Made by a program: the position numbers and the translations under genes. Positions 16,970 through 25,222 of a DNA stretch of 34,469 nucleotides are shown one piece after another (within the stretch, counting starts at the first letter, position 1; every line of letters begins with the position of its first letter). The stretch comes from Sedimentisphaerales bacterium (GTDB taxonomy: Bacteria; Planctomycetota; Phycisphaerae; Sedimentisphaerales; Anaerobacaceae): NCBI GenBank assembly GCA_016930645.1, contig JAFGGH010000025.1, forward strand, positions 1 through 34,469, written 5' to 3'. The notes beneath the pieces were generated by a model. The model saw only the letters and a list, made by a program, of their open reading frames with translations, was not told the DNA's origin and did not search any database.

Positions 16970-17773
16970 ATGAGAACAATAGCTATAGCAAATCAGAAAG
17001 GCGGATGCGGCAAGACAACAACTGCATTGAATCTCGCAGCGGCTTTCGCTATGGACGGAAAGAAGGTTTTGATTGTGGACCTTGACCCTCAGGCTCATTC
17101 GACTCTGGGGCTCGGACATAATCCCGAATTGTTGGGGAAAACCATATATGATGTGATGACCAACAACCAGATTCCATTGTCTCGAGTTATAGTCAGCACA
17201 TCGGTTATGGGCCTTAATCTTGCACCTAATAACATTCTATTAAGCGGCGTTGAATATGAGTTGGTTTCATCCTATGCCAGGGAATATGTACTTCAGGGGT
17301 GCTTATCAACCGTCTCAGAATCCTATGATTTATGCGTTATTGACTGTTCCCCGTCTTTGAGTTTGCTGACCTTAAATGCCCTTGTTGCCAGTAACAATGT
17401 AATCATACCGGTTCAGGCCCATTATTATGCAATCGAGGGTTTGAAACAGCTTCTTGAAACAATAAAAATTGTCCAGGAACGTTTTAATTCCGGTTTGACC
17501 ATAGCTGGCTTGCTGCTGACTTTTGTGGAAAAAAGAACCACATTAAGCAGACAGGTACAGCAGCAAATGCGTGATTATTTTGGTGATTTGGTATTCGATA
17601 CAGTTATTCACAGAACAATAAAGTTGGCGGAGGCCCCGGGTGCAGGTGAGTCGATACTGACTTATGCGCCTCAGAGCACCGCCGCAGAGGAATATAAGGC
17701 TTTAGCACAGGAGATTCTCCATGGCAAAGATGCGAAAGTCGGGATTGCACAAGGAAATATCAACGATATTTGA
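16970..17773 (+). CDS. ParA/MinD-family ATPase within the pilus operon
   Basis: A 267-residue deviant-Walker ATPase. The KGGCGKTT loop is at 10-17 with the signature Lys, VDLDPQAHSTLGL (36-48) is the A' motif, and CVIDCSPSLSLLTL is Walker B. AVASNNVIIPVQ-like and LLTFVEKRTTLSRQV segments follow, as in Soj/ParA. There is no parB partner or parS-like site here. The gene overlaps the next gene by 53 bp and sits between pilO and the secretin. This suggests a role in placing or timing the pilus/secretion machine rather than chromosome partition. That role is inferred from context. Confidence 0.88.
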   Translation: MRTIAIANQKGGCGKTTTALNLAAAFAMDGKKVLIVDLDPQAHSTLGLGHNPELLGKTIYDVMTNNQIPLSRVIVSTSVMGLNLAPNNILLSGVEYELVSSYAREYVLQGCLSTVSESYDLCVIDCSPSLSLLTLNALVASNNVIIPVQAHYYAIEGLKQLLETIKIVQERFNSGLTIAGLLLTFVEKRTTLSRQVQQQMRDYFGDLVFDTVIHRTIKLAEAPGAGESILTYAPQSTAAEEYKALAQEILHGKDAKVGIAQGNINDI

Positions 17774-18488
17774 TGGTGTGCAGGTACCGAACGGAAACGG
17801 TCAGGCTGGCTCTTCTTCGTCAACAATAGACCGTTCAGCCGGTCACATACCGCCTACGCCGAATGTGACACCCAGTCGAATAACGCAAAGTGTTGTTGCA
17901 CAGGATAAGCTTGTAGAGTCGACTGTAAAACCCGCCGCAGCGGGCAAGCCTCAAAAGCCAAAGATACAGATGCCAAGTGCATTCAAAAAGGTTTCTTTTA
18001 GTGGATTAAACAAGTTTTTTGAACAAATACAAAAGAAACTATTTGCGCCGAAACCCGGAGTCAGTCCGACCAAGCAAAAGGTAATGGTCGCTCTTATGCC
18101 GGTATTAATCGTGATAGTTATATTTGTATTCGGCAGAAATTTTATGGGCTCAGGCGGCAAAAAAAGCAAGCCACAGAGCGGCCTGATGTCTCCATCTGCG
18201 GCAGCGGCTAAAAAAGAGATTAACTGGCAAAGGCCGGCACCTTACCCGGAAAATATGCGTGACCCGATGAAGGAATATGCCGTGCATATAGATGCTTCGC
18301 CGGTAAAGGGTGATATTGTTGTCAGAGGTATAGTCTGGAGCCAGGACAATCCATCGGCGGTTATTGGTACGGAAATTCTTTACCAGAGCGAGACTGTGCA
18401 GGGCGCCAAAATAATCAAGATAAACCAGGACAGCGTCGAATTCGAGCGAGACGGCGAAAAATGGACTCAGAAAGTGGCAGGATATTAA
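17721..18488 (+). CDS. GspB/PilP/GspC-like periplasmic connector protein
   Basis: A 255-residue bitopic protein. It has a long disordered cytoplasmic N-terminus rich in Ser/Pro/Lys (1-115), one transmembrane helix at about 120-138 (VMVALMPVLIVIVIFVF) and a compact periplasmic domain (about 185-253). The pattern VVRGIVWSQDNPSAVIG, then YQSETVQGAKIIKINQDSV, matches the homology-region fold of PilP/GspC and the GspB C-terminus. These domains contact the secretin, whose gene follows. AGGAG seven nt before ATG 17721, inside the ParA gene, fixes the start. The exact family is uncertain. Confidence 0.75.
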   Translation: MAKMRKSGLHKEISTIFDGVQVPNGNGQAGSSSSTIDRSAGHIPPTPNVTPSRITQSVVAQDKLVESTVKPAAAGKPQKPKIQMPSAFKKVSFSGLNKFFEQIQKKLFAPKPGVSPTKQKVMVALMPVLIVIVIFVFGRNFMGSGGKKSKPQSGLMSPSAAAAKKEINWQRPAPYPENMRDPMKEYAVHIDASPVKGDIVVRGIVWSQDNPSAVIGTEILYQSETVQGAKIIKINQDSVEFERDGEKWTQKVAGY

Positions 18489-18549
18489 AAAAGAAGTACG
18501 GGTTTTATTTTTTAAGGTTATGAATATTAATAGTCGGAAAGGAACGAAT

Positions 18550-19992
18550 ATGAAAACAAGGAAAATCAATAAAATCGTGTTTGTAGCTGCGGCCTTTATA
18601 GCCTTGTGTTGTGTGGCTTATGCAGCGGACGAGCGGGTAGAAAAAGAGGTTTTGACCACCCTCGAGATGCGTATGCAAAAAAGAATCAGCGTGGACTTTC
18701 GTAACACTCCGATTGACGATGTCATACGTGTTATGGCCGAACAAGCCGACGTTGACATTGTCAAAAGCCCCAAAGTGGTGGGTGATGTTACGACCACTCT
18801 TACGGATGTTCCTCTTGTGGAAGCACTTAACAACATTCTGGCCGCGCATGGCTATGGTTTTGTAACAAGCAAGAATATGATTCGCATCGGGCCTATGAAC
18901 GACTTTACGGAGCAGCAGGAAATTTTAACACATAAAATCTGGCGCATAACCTATGCCGATGTGGGCGAGGTGGAAAAAGCGCTAAAGAAGTTTATCAGCA
19001 AACGTGGTTCGATAAGCTCAAGTGCCGGTACAAGCAATATTATGGTTACAGACACCGAGAGCAAAATCAAGGCCATAGATAAATTCATTGCCGAAATCGA
19101 CAGGGTTACACCGCAGGTGCTGGTCGAAGCCAGAATTTATGATATTACCTGTACCGACCGGTTTGATTTAGGAGTCGAATGGTATGCAGGCCGTAATACA
19201 ACCTATAATTCTTCCGATGGAGTGACCGGAACAGGAACCAATCCGACTATCACTACTCGAACCGACCCGTTCATGACAGGTGTTTTTGACGGAGCACCGG
19301 GTAAAACCAATACTATGAATGGATTAGTTCGATTCGGCTGGCTTAATGCAGCAATCGATATCGACTTAATGATTAAAGCCCAGAAGCAGGTGCTCAACGC
19401 CAAGCTTCTTGCCAATCCGCGTGTGCTTGTACTGGACAATGAAAATGCTGAAATAAAGATTATCAGGGAAATTCCTTACCAGGAGATAACCGAGTCAACC
19501 GCCGGAGGCAGCGTTGGAACAACTAACTTCAGAGAAGTTGGTGTTACTCTCAAGGTTACGCCTCACGTTACAAGGGATGGTATGATAAGGCTTCACGTTT
19601 TACCGGAATTCAGTGTCGATGCCGGTGATGTTCAGGTGGGGCTTGTTAACAGCAGCTTTACTCAGCCGCAGGTTGACAGGCGAAGCGCCGAATCAACTTT
19701 GCTGCTTAAAAGCGGACAAACTATGGTCTTAGGCGGTTTGCGTAAGAAAGAAGTCAGTGACCAGAAAAACAAGATACCGCTGTTGGGTGACCTTCCTCTA
19801 ATCGGCTTTGTTTTTTCCTCTAAGGCAGAAGAAGCAATCTTCAGTGAGGTTGTGGTATTTGTAACACCTCAGATTGTAGAACAGCCGGAATTGACCGAAG
19901 ACGAGCAAAAAGCTTATGATGAAACAATATTTGACGGTCCTTGTCCCGGTGCGACAGATGTCGAAAAAGACGGTGACTGTCTGTGGAAATAA
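18550..19992 (+). CDS. Short secretin (PilQ/GspD family)
   Basis: An outer-membrane secretin of 480 residues. The signal peptide (1-25) ends in VAYA. An N0/STN-like domain follows (about 37-100, ISVDFRNTPIDDVIRVMAE), then one N1-type domain (about 115-180), then the secretin core from about 275. The core includes LANPRVLVLDNENAEI, VGVTLKVTPHVTRDGMI and the closing LLKSGQTMVLGGLRKKE...IPLLGDLPLIGFVFSS. It is shorter than classical PilQ and GspD, lacking AMIN domains and extra N-domains. AAAGGA six nt before ATG 18550 favours this start over ATG 18520. The gene ends the operon before a strong terminator. Confidence 0.93.
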   Translation: MKTRKINKIVFVAAAFIALCCVAYAADERVEKEVLTTLEMRMQKRISVDFRNTPIDDVIRVMAEQADVDIVKSPKVVGDVTTTLTDVPLVEALNNILAAHGYGFVTSKNMIRIGPMNDFTEQQEILTHKIWRITYADVGEVEKALKKFISKRGSISSSAGTSNIMVTDTESKIKAIDKFIAEIDRVTPQVLVEARIYDITCTDRFDLGVEWYAGRNTTYNSSDGVTGTGTNPTITTRTDPFMTGVFDGAPGKTNTMNGLVRFGWLNAAIDIDLMIKAQKQVLNAKLLANPRVLVLDNENAEIKIIREIPYQEITESTAGGSVGTTNFREVGVTLKVTPHVTRDGMIRLHVLPEFSVDAGDVQVGLVNSSFTQPQVDRRSAESTLLLKSGQTMVLGGLRKKEVSDQKNKIPLLGDLPLIGFVFSSKAEEAIFSEVVVFVTPQIVEQPELTEDEQKAYDETIFDGPCPGATDVEKDGDCLWK

Positions 19993-20015
19993 TTAAGGGT
20001 CTTATTTGACCTGCA

Positions 20016-20050
20016 AGGCCCCGGTCTCGGAGGATACCGGGGCTTTTTTT
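20016..20050 (+). terminator. Intrinsic terminator of the pilus/secretion operon
   Basis: GCCCCGG (20018-20024) pairs with CCGGGGC (20037-20043), extended by G-T and A-T pairs, and is followed by seven T (20044-20050). It lies 24 bp after the secretin stop codon and before a convergent gene. Confidence 0.9.
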
Positions 20051-20066
20051 CATATTACGTATCGCG

Positions 20067-21050
20067 TCACTTCTTTTTTTTACGGGTTCTTTTTTTCGCC
20101 TTGCGTTTGCGCAGCTTCAGTTTGGCTGCCTGATTTGCGACTGTGGTCGGATTTGAGTCTAATCTTCCGGCTAATTTTCTGAGGGATTCCACCGGGTAGA
20201 ATTTCTTCAGGATAGCCAGTTGTTTTTCTGTCCAGGGTCTGTGTTTTCGCAGACCCAGGCGTTTCTTTTTGGCTATTACCGCTTCTATGCCTCGCCTTAA
20301 TTTTCCGGCGATTTCCTCGAAAGAGAATTTCGGCAGGAGCTCTTCGAGTTTTTTCTCCTCCGCAGGTGTCCAGCGGTGCTGCTTTAGGAGCTTGAGTTTC
20401 CATGCCCTGGCTTTTACGCCGGAAACCGACCTTTTTAGCTTCTTTGCTATCCTTTCTATCGTCCAGGTAAAAAAATGTTTCCTGAGGAACTCGTCCTCCT
20501 TTGGTTTCCAGCCTATCTGCGGCTTGAGCGGTCTCAACTCGGGTTCCCGGACCCTGAGCTTGCTGAGTTTGCCGTGAACGCTGCTTTTGGTTTTGCCTAA
20601 CTTTTCCGCCATTTGAGCCAGGGTCATTTTCCTGCAGTTTTTTCGTATAAACTCTACTTCTTTTTCCTTCCAGGACCTGAGTTTAGGATTAAGCGTCAGG
20701 CCGATATCGCCTATTTTGGTTTGCACCGCGGCCGGAGTCCGGCCAAGCTTTTTGGAAATTTCGTTGGTTGTATTGTCGTGGTACATTTGCCTGAGGGTTT
20801 CAATCTCCCTGCGTGTCCATGGATTTTCCGGTTTCGGCATAGGCTGGCTGTATCCGCCTGCCCAGTCTTTTTTCAGCCCCAGTCTGATTGCTTTTTTCCT
20901 TATTGAAAGCACCGAGCGGTTAAAGTGTTTGGAAAGGTAACTGTTCTGGACATAGGGGTAAATTTTTTTGAATACTATAGTGTCCTGGTCGCTCCAGCGT
21001 TTTGGTTTAGCTTGTTTGCTTTTGCGTTTGGTTTTAGTGCGTTTTGCCAT
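20067..21050 (-). CDS. Six-repeat SANT/Myb-like DNA-binding protein
   Basis: A 327-residue, strongly basic protein made almost wholly of six tandem helix-turn-helix repeats of 46-59 residues. Each starts at a Trp (W19, W78, W127, W181, W227, W273) in a (R/P)W(S/T/K) context and runs through an I/L-A-x-K-L-x-R-S/T core to a V-x-x-K-A-x-x-L-x-L recognition-helix end. The Lys/Arg-rich tails (1-17 and 313-327) would add non-specific DNA contact. No other domain is present. It starts 4 bp after the mscS stop codon with AAGGAG seven nt before ATG, so it is probably translated from the same message. The function is unknown; it may be an architectural or regulatory DNA-binding protein. Confidence 0.85.
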   Translation of the reverse strand: MAKRTKTKRKSKQAKPKRWSDQDTIVFKKIYPYVQNSYLSKHFNRSVLSIRKKAIRLGLKKDWAGGYSQPMPKPENPWTRREIETLRQMYHDNTTNEISKKLGRTPAAVQTKIGDIGLTLNPKLRSWKEKEVEFIRKNCRKMTLAQMAEKLGKTKSSVHGKLSKLRVREPELRPLKPQIGWKPKEDEFLRKHFFTWTIERIAKKLKRSVSGVKARAWKLKLLKQHRWTPAEEKKLEELLPKFSFEEIAGKLRRGIEAVIAKKKRLGLRKHRPWTEKQLAILKKFYPVESLRKLAGRLDSNPTTVANQAAKLKLRKRKAKKRTRKKKK

Positions 21051-21054
21051 AGGT

Positions 21055-22206
21055 TCACTCCTTCTTAAGGTAAAGAGTTTGTGTTGGGAAGGCGAACTCG
21101 ATACCTTCGGCTTCGAAACGTTTCTGTATCTCGAAATTCACCCTTTCGTTGACCTCCTGAAACAGCCACCACTCAGGCGGTTTAACCCAGTAGCTCATAT
21201 AAATATTTAACGAGCAGTCATTATAGTCGCTGAAATAGACCCGCGGCGGATTGTCCGGGTCGGTTGTAACTTCCGGGGTGTGTGCGAGAACATCTTTTAT
21301 TATTTCGACAGCGCGAGCGGTCTTTTTGGGACCGGAATCATAGGTAATAGTAATATTGGAAGTCCTCCTGATAAAAGGGCGTTTGCCGATGTTCTCTATG
21401 GTTGAGCTTGTTATCAAGCTGTTCGGAATAGTAACGAGATTCCCATTCAGAGTGCGAATTCTTGTGCTTCTGAACCCAACCTCCTCGACTATCCCGTCGT
21501 ATTCGGCGATTTTAATTCTTTCATCAATCTGGAAAGGCCGGTCGGCGAAAATAGTAACCGAGCCGAAGAAATTTGCGATGGTGTCTTTCGCGGCAAGGGC
21601 GATTGCGATACCGCCTACACCGGCGCCTAAGAGTATGGATTTAACATCCTGACCGAGAATGTTCTCGAGAATAAAAATTGCCGCTACGATAGCGATTGTA
21701 ATACGCAGCGATTTGCGAACCACAGGTACGAGCATATCGTCGAGCTTGGTGTGTGTCCGGCTTGTCAGTTTAATCAGGTAGTGTTCGACCACATCGACAA
21801 GCTTATAGATTCCATAAGCGACGGCTATTGCGGCGACGGCCCTGGCTGTTCTAATCCAGCCTGTTTCAATGCTGTTTCTGAGGCCTTCGACCAGTTCGGT
21901 ATTGGGATTGTCGAATACGAGACACAGCCTTGCCAGATGCAGCCCAAAAGCGTAAACGGCCACTGATATGGGTTTCGTAAGGCATTTAAGAACAAGGCTC
22001 AGGGTATTTTCGCCTTTTTTCTTATCGAGCCGGCTGACATAGCTTTCAATAAAAAATTGGGCGATTCGGCCAAGGGCAAGCGTAACGAGCAGTACGATAA
22101 GAATTAAGCCGAACCGCCAGAGGGCGTTGCCGGTAACAATCTCGTAGTTTATCGTTTTGTCCCAGATGCCGGTTTCGGCCATGATAAAAGTAATACTTGC
22201 CTGCAT
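21055..22206 (-). CDS. MscS-family small-conductance mechanosensitive channel
   Basis: An inner-membrane tension-gated channel of 383 residues. Hydrophobic helices lie at about 33-55, 74-97, 120-140 and 168-185. The pore-lining TM3 is LLGAGVGGIAIALAAKDTIANFFG (192-215), and the beta domain follows with ADRPFQIDERIKI, VEEVGFRSTRIRTLNGNLVTIPN and the C-terminal alpha/beta region (about 285-380). A PEWW segment sits in the last domain. It has one more N-terminal helix than E. coli MscS, as is common. It is the first gene of a two-gene operon with the six-repeat protein. Confidence 0.92.
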   Translation of the reverse strand: MQASITFIMAETGIWDKTINYEIVTGNALWRFGLILIVLLVTLALGRIAQFFIESYVSRLDKKKGENTLSLVLKCLTKPISVAVYAFGLHLARLCLVFDNPNTELVEGLRNSIETGWIRTARAVAAIAVAYGIYKLVDVVEHYLIKLTSRTHTKLDDMLVPVVRKSLRITIAIVAAIFILENILGQDVKSILLGAGVGGIAIALAAKDTIANFFGSVTIFADRPFQIDERIKIAEYDGIVEEVGFRSTRIRTLNGNLVTIPNSLITSSTIENIGKRPFIRRTSNITITYDSGPKKTARAVEIIKDVLAHTPEVTTDPDNPPRVYFSDYNDCSLNIYMSYWVKPPEWWLFQEVNERVNFEIQKRFEAEGIEFAFPTQTLYLKKE

Positions 22207-22295
22207 AAAGCGTAATCCTTATTATTAACCTTGGGTAATTTTGGTTTTGACGTGTATTATAGTGGGTAACGGCAATTTTTTAAGGAGAAAATCCA

Positions 22296-23690
22296 ATGAA
22301 GGCTTCCAAATGTTTAATTTTAATGGTTTCTGTTTTGGTATTCTCATTCGGTTGCAGCGCCGAGCAAAAACAGGCAGAAGGTGTCGGCCTTACGATTTAC
22401 AATGATAATTTCGGGGTGGTGCGCCAGGCCCGGCAAATGAATTTCGACAAGGGTGTCAATACGATGAAATTTACCGATGTAGCTTCTGCGATTGACCCAA
22501 CCAGTGTGAATTTCAAGTGCCTGTCAAGTCCCGGTGCGATATCGATATTAGAGCAGAATTATGAGTATGACCTGGTGAACTCGGCATCTTTGCTCAAAAG
22601 ATATATCGACAAAAAGGTAACAGTTGTAATAGGCGGCGGCGGTGCCGATGCCGCAAGGGAAATTCAGGGCAAGCTGCTTGCCGCGGTTGGTAGTGACTAC
22701 ATAGTGGAAATTAACGGCGGTGTGGAAATTGTCAATCGCGATAGTGTCGAGGAAATTGCCCTTGCCGAGTTGCCGGAAGGCTTGGTTACAAGGCCGACGT
22801 TAATGTGGCTGGCAAGCGCCGAAAAAGCGGGCCAGCAACTTTGCCAGGTAACATATACCACCGAGCAGATTAACTGGAAGGCTGATTACACCGCTATTCT
22901 AAGTGATGATGAAAAGACGCTGGATTTCAGCGGCTGGGTAACAATCGATAATAAAAGCGGCGCTGCATATAAAGATGCGGCACTGAAACTCATCGCAGGT
23001 GATGTCAGACGAATCAGACCGCCTCAGCCGCAGGTTATGTATCGGGCATTGGGTGCCGAGATGGAAGCAAAAGGCGGTTTCGAGGAAAAGGCCTTTATGG
23101 AATATCATATGTACACGCTTGGTAGAAAAAGCACGATTAATAATAACCAGGTCAAGCAGATTGAATTTATCGAGCCGGCACTGGGCGTAGCGGCCAAGAA
23201 AATCTTTGTCTATGACAGGCAGGAGAACGCCGAGAAAGTACAGGTCGAGATTGAATTTGAGAATACCGAGGAAAATAAGCTTGGCATAGCATTACCCAAA
23301 GGCAAGGTGCGTGTGTTCAAGAAAGACCCTGCGGATGAGAACCTCGAGTTTGTCGGCGAGGATATGATTGACCATACGCCGAGAAAGGAAAAGTTATCAC
23401 TTTATATCGGCAACGCATTTGACATCGTGCCTGAATATAAGCTCGTAAAAAGCGAATGGGGTAGAAGCCGCAGGTCCCGCACGGAAACACATCAAATCGA
23501 GCTGCGCAACAGGAAAGACGAGCCTGTCGAGGTGTTTGTCGATGAGAAGTTCAGTAAGTGGGTGAACTGGGAAGTGCAGGAAAAGAGCCACGAATACGAA
23601 AACTATGACGCCTATACCGCACGGTTCAAAGTGAAAATACCAGCCGACTCCACCGAGATGATTACTTACACTGTGAAGCAATGGTGGTAA
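22296..23690 (+). CDS. DUF4139-type exported protein, possible lipoprotein
   Basis: A 464-residue protein with an N-terminal signal sequence (about 1-20, ILMVSVLVFSFGCS). The Cys after FSFG could be lipidated, though the lipobox is poor because Leu is missing at -3. The C-terminal two thirds fit DUF4139 (COG5316): TYTTEQINWKADYTAILSD, then LDFSGWVTIDNKSGAAYKDA, and a closing KIPADSTEMITYTVKQWW strand. Such proteins are beta-rich and envelope-associated, with no known activity. AAGGAG nine nt upstream supports the start. It is divergent from the mscS operon and is monocistronic. Confidence 0.85.
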   Translation: MKASKCLILMVSVLVFSFGCSAEQKQAEGVGLTIYNDNFGVVRQARQMNFDKGVNTMKFTDVASAIDPTSVNFKCLSSPGAISILEQNYEYDLVNSASLLKRYIDKKVTVVIGGGGADAAREIQGKLLAAVGSDYIVEINGGVEIVNRDSVEEIALAELPEGLVTRPTLMWLASAEKAGQQLCQVTYTTEQINWKADYTAILSDDEKTLDFSGWVTIDNKSGAAYKDAALKLIAGDVRRIRPPQPQVMYRALGAEMEAKGGFEEKAFMEYHMYTLGRKSTINNNQVKQIEFIEPALGVAAKKIFVYDRQENAEKVQVEIEFENTEENKLGIALPKGKVRVFKKDPADENLEFVGEDMIDHTPRKEKLSLYIGNAFDIVPEYKLVKSEWGRSRRSRTETHQIELRNRKDEPVEVFVDEKFSKWVNWEVQEKSHEYENYDAYTARFKVKIPADSTEMITYTVKQWW

Positions 23691-23703
23691 TGTTATTTAC
23701 AAG

Positions 23704-23723
23704 CCCCGAGCGCCAGCGAGGGG
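23704..23723. repeat. REP-like GC-rich hairpin
   Basis: CCCC (23704-23707) pairs with GGGG (23720-23723), then two opposed GA steps that could form sheared G-A pairs, then GC/GC around a 4-nt loop. It lies 13 bp after the DUF4139 stop codon, has no T-run and faces a convergent gene. It looks like a repetitive palindrome rather than a terminator. No second copy is in the window. Confidence 0.45.
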
Positions 23724-23764
23724 ATTGAAAGCCGCGTGTATGAACATCTTCGTGAAATTCGTCG

Positions 23765-24217
23765 TTAAAGGTTTTTTATAAGTGCTATTTCGTCGCAGTG
23801 GTCCTGCTTGGGGCATCGGGCACAATCGCTCCAGACCTTCATCGGCAAGGCGTCTTTATCGACACGCTCGAAGCCGTTTTTTTCAAAAAAGACCGGCTCT
23901 AAAGTCAGGGCGAACAGTTTCGGCAGGTGTAATTGCCGGGCTTGTTCTGTGGCATATTCGACAAGTGCTTTGCCGATTCCAAGGCCTTTTTTCGATGTAT
24001 CGACAGCGAGTGATTTTATCTCCGCAATATCGGCCCAGATGACCTGGAGGGCGCAGCAGCCGATTATTTGGCTGTTTTCTTCGGCGACGGTGAATGTTTG
24101 CAGATTTTCATAAATATCAGCCAGTGAGCGGAACAGCATCCTGTCCTGCTCGGCGTATTCGTTTATCAGGGCATTTATAGCCTTGACATCATCAGTTTTA
24201 GCGGGTCGAACTTTCAT
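23765..24217 (-). CDS. GNAT acetyltransferase, short N-acetylglutamate-synthase type
   Basis: A single-domain GNAT of 150 residues. MKVRPAKTDDVKAINALINEYA and MLFRSLADIYEN begin the fold. The acetyl-CoA loop is KGLGIGKALVEYA (96-108), preceded by IAEIKSLAVD. The tail FFEKNGFERVDKDALPMKVW and the Cys-rich DCARCPKQDHCDEIAL (131-146) are the hallmarks of the short ArgA-like N-acetylglutamate synthases, which make the first intermediate of arginine synthesis. No other arg genes are nearby. Its ATG overlaps the hicA stop by 4 bp, an odd partner. It may have been captured into the toxin-antitoxin transcript. Confidence 0.85.
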   Translation of the reverse strand: MKVRPAKTDDVKAINALINEYAEQDRMLFRSLADIYENLQTFTVAEENSQIIGCCALQVIWADIAEIKSLAVDTSKKGLGIGKALVEYATEQARQLHLPKLFALTLEPVFFEKNGFERVDKDALPMKVWSDCARCPKQDHCDEIALIKNL

Positions 24218-24447
24218 AATTTTTCCAGAGAATTATTATACTCCTCAACGGAGACTTTCACTTCGCGAAGAATTTCTCTGATTAAAGGACGTGCTAACGT
24301 TCTGGCTTTGTGATGCGGAACAGTAGTAGTTCTACCGTCGGGGTGTCTGTAAAAGGCGTGGCTTCCTTTCTGCCGAACCTTCTCAAAACCGAGCCGAATC
24401 AGCAGCTTTTCCATAGTTTTGGCATCAACAAGTTTGAGCCTGCTCAA
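24214..24447 (-). CDS. hicA: HicA-type mRNA interferase toxin
   Basis: A 77-residue double-stranded-RNA-binding-fold toxin. The HicA core GFEKVRQKGSHAFYRH (20-35) contains the catalytic His in GSH, followed by HPDGRTTTVPHHKARTLARPLIREILR. It cleaves mRNA when not bound by HicB. It overlaps the upstream hicB by 4 bp and the downstream GNAT gene by 4 bp, showing translational coupling of three genes. The order is antitoxin first. Confidence 0.92.
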   Translation of the reverse strand: MSRLKLVDAKTMEKLLIRLGFEKVRQKGSHAFYRHPDGRTTTVPHHKARTLARPLIREILREVKVSVEEYNNSLEKL

Positions 24448-24665
24448 CCTGCCACCTCAAGCTGCTGAATTCCCACAAACTCGGGTATTTGTTTTTTTGC
24501 TTCGGGGTCCATTTCTTCAAGGCACAGCTCGACCACCTCTTTGAGGTTGTCTTTAAGCTCGTCCAGTGTCTCTGCCTGAGTATGAGCACCCGGAATACCC
24601 GGAACGATAGCTACATATAGACCGGTCTCCGTGTCTTTTTCAATATAGCCCGTTATTTTGAACAT
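24444..24665 (-). CDS. hicB: HicB-type antitoxin
   Basis: A 73-residue HicB-like (UPF0150) antitoxin. The degenerate RNase H fold shows as FKITGYIEKDTETGLYVAIVPGIPGAHTQAETLDELKDNLKE. There is no C-terminal helix-turn-helix or ribbon-helix-helix domain, so it probably neutralises HicA without being a strong DNA binder on its own. GGGAG lies nine nt before the ATG. It is the first gene of the hicB-hicA-GNAT unit on the minus strand. Confidence 0.92.
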   Translation of the reverse strand: MFKITGYIEKDTETGLYVAIVPGIPGAHTQAETLDELKDNLKEVVELCLEEMDPEAKKQIPEFVGIQQLEVAG

Positions 24666-24725
24666 TTAGTCGTCTCCCGTTCTTTGGGTGTGTCAATTAT
24701 TAACCTTTACACTAAATGAATTCTA

Positions 24726-24800
24726 TCATATTAGGCCTGGGATTCCAACGGAAAAAGCGGCCTGGTACATATCAATAAGCAGAGACTCATCACGCTGCAT
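24726..24800 (-). pseudogene. Truncated HEPN (DUF86) toxin stub
   Basis: Overlapping the end of the MntA-type gene by 11 nt, the minus strand reads MQRDESLLIDMYQAAFSVGI and then four more codons before a stop. The first 15 residues match the start of DUF86 HEPN ribonuclease toxins (M-x-R-D-E-x-x-L-x-D-M-x-x-A-A). The normal product is about 110-140 residues. None of the downstream HEPN motifs (RX4-6H) is found in any frame before hicB. I read it as a deletion remnant that left the antitoxin without its toxin. Confidence 0.6.
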
Positions 24801-25104
24801 AAATCTGCCTCGCTGATTCGAGTATTTCACGACAACATACAGGGTTGGCGTTTTCTTCTGCAGCTTTGATATTAACGAGGTCAATTTCTCTGCCGAACAG
24901 GTACGTCAATTCCTCTTCCATTTTATAATGGTCGAACATACTCCATTCGGAATCCGGCGAAAAAGTTACAAGCAGGTCTATATCGCTTTCCGGACGCATC
25001 TTACCCTCTGCGGCAGAGCCGAATATAGCAAGCTCTTTCACTTTCCACCGTTGGCAGAAACTGGTTATCTGTTCGTCCGTTACTCCCAGATTTATCGCTA
25101 CCAT
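24790..25104 (-). CDS. MntA-type minimal nucleotidyltransferase (antitoxin)
   Basis: A 104-residue DNA-polymerase-beta-fold nucleotidyltransferase. The GSAAEG loop and SDIDLLVTF carry the metal-binding Asp pair (about 29-48), and a third acidic residue lies in REIDLVN (72-78). It has the C-terminal REILESARQIYAA typical of MntA antitoxins, which add AMP to HEPN toxins. AAGGA seven nt before ATG supports the start. Its HEPN partner would begin at 24800 but is reduced to a stub, so this copy looks orphaned. Confidence 0.9.
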   Translation of the reverse strand: MVAINLGVTDEQITSFCQRWKVKELAIFGSAAEGKMRPESDIDLLVTFSPDSEWSMFDHYKMEEELTYLFGREIDLVNIKAAEENANPVCCREILESARQIYAA

Positions 25105-25170
25105 TTATGTTTCCTTAAATCGAGTTATTTATCCATATATTAACTGTTCTGTTAATTTTTTACAAGCAAC

Positions 25171-25206
25171 AAAAAAGGCTGCGGGCATAATGCTCGCAGC
25201 CTTTTC
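25171..25206 (-). terminator. Terminator of the PEP-CTERM gene
   Basis: A 14-bp stem (25173-25186 with 25192-25205, one G-T wobble) around a 5-nt loop is followed, on the minus strand, by a run of T. It lies 18 bp beyond the PEP-CTERM stop codon. The plus strand also has a T-rich flank, so it could act in both directions. Confidence 0.85.
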
Positions 25207-25222
25207 GTTTTTCATTAATCCA

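Noticed and set aside
23701-23740. CRISPR repeat
   Set aside because: The GAGGGGATTGAAAG stretch looks like a repeat end, but there is one copy only and no spacers or cas genes.
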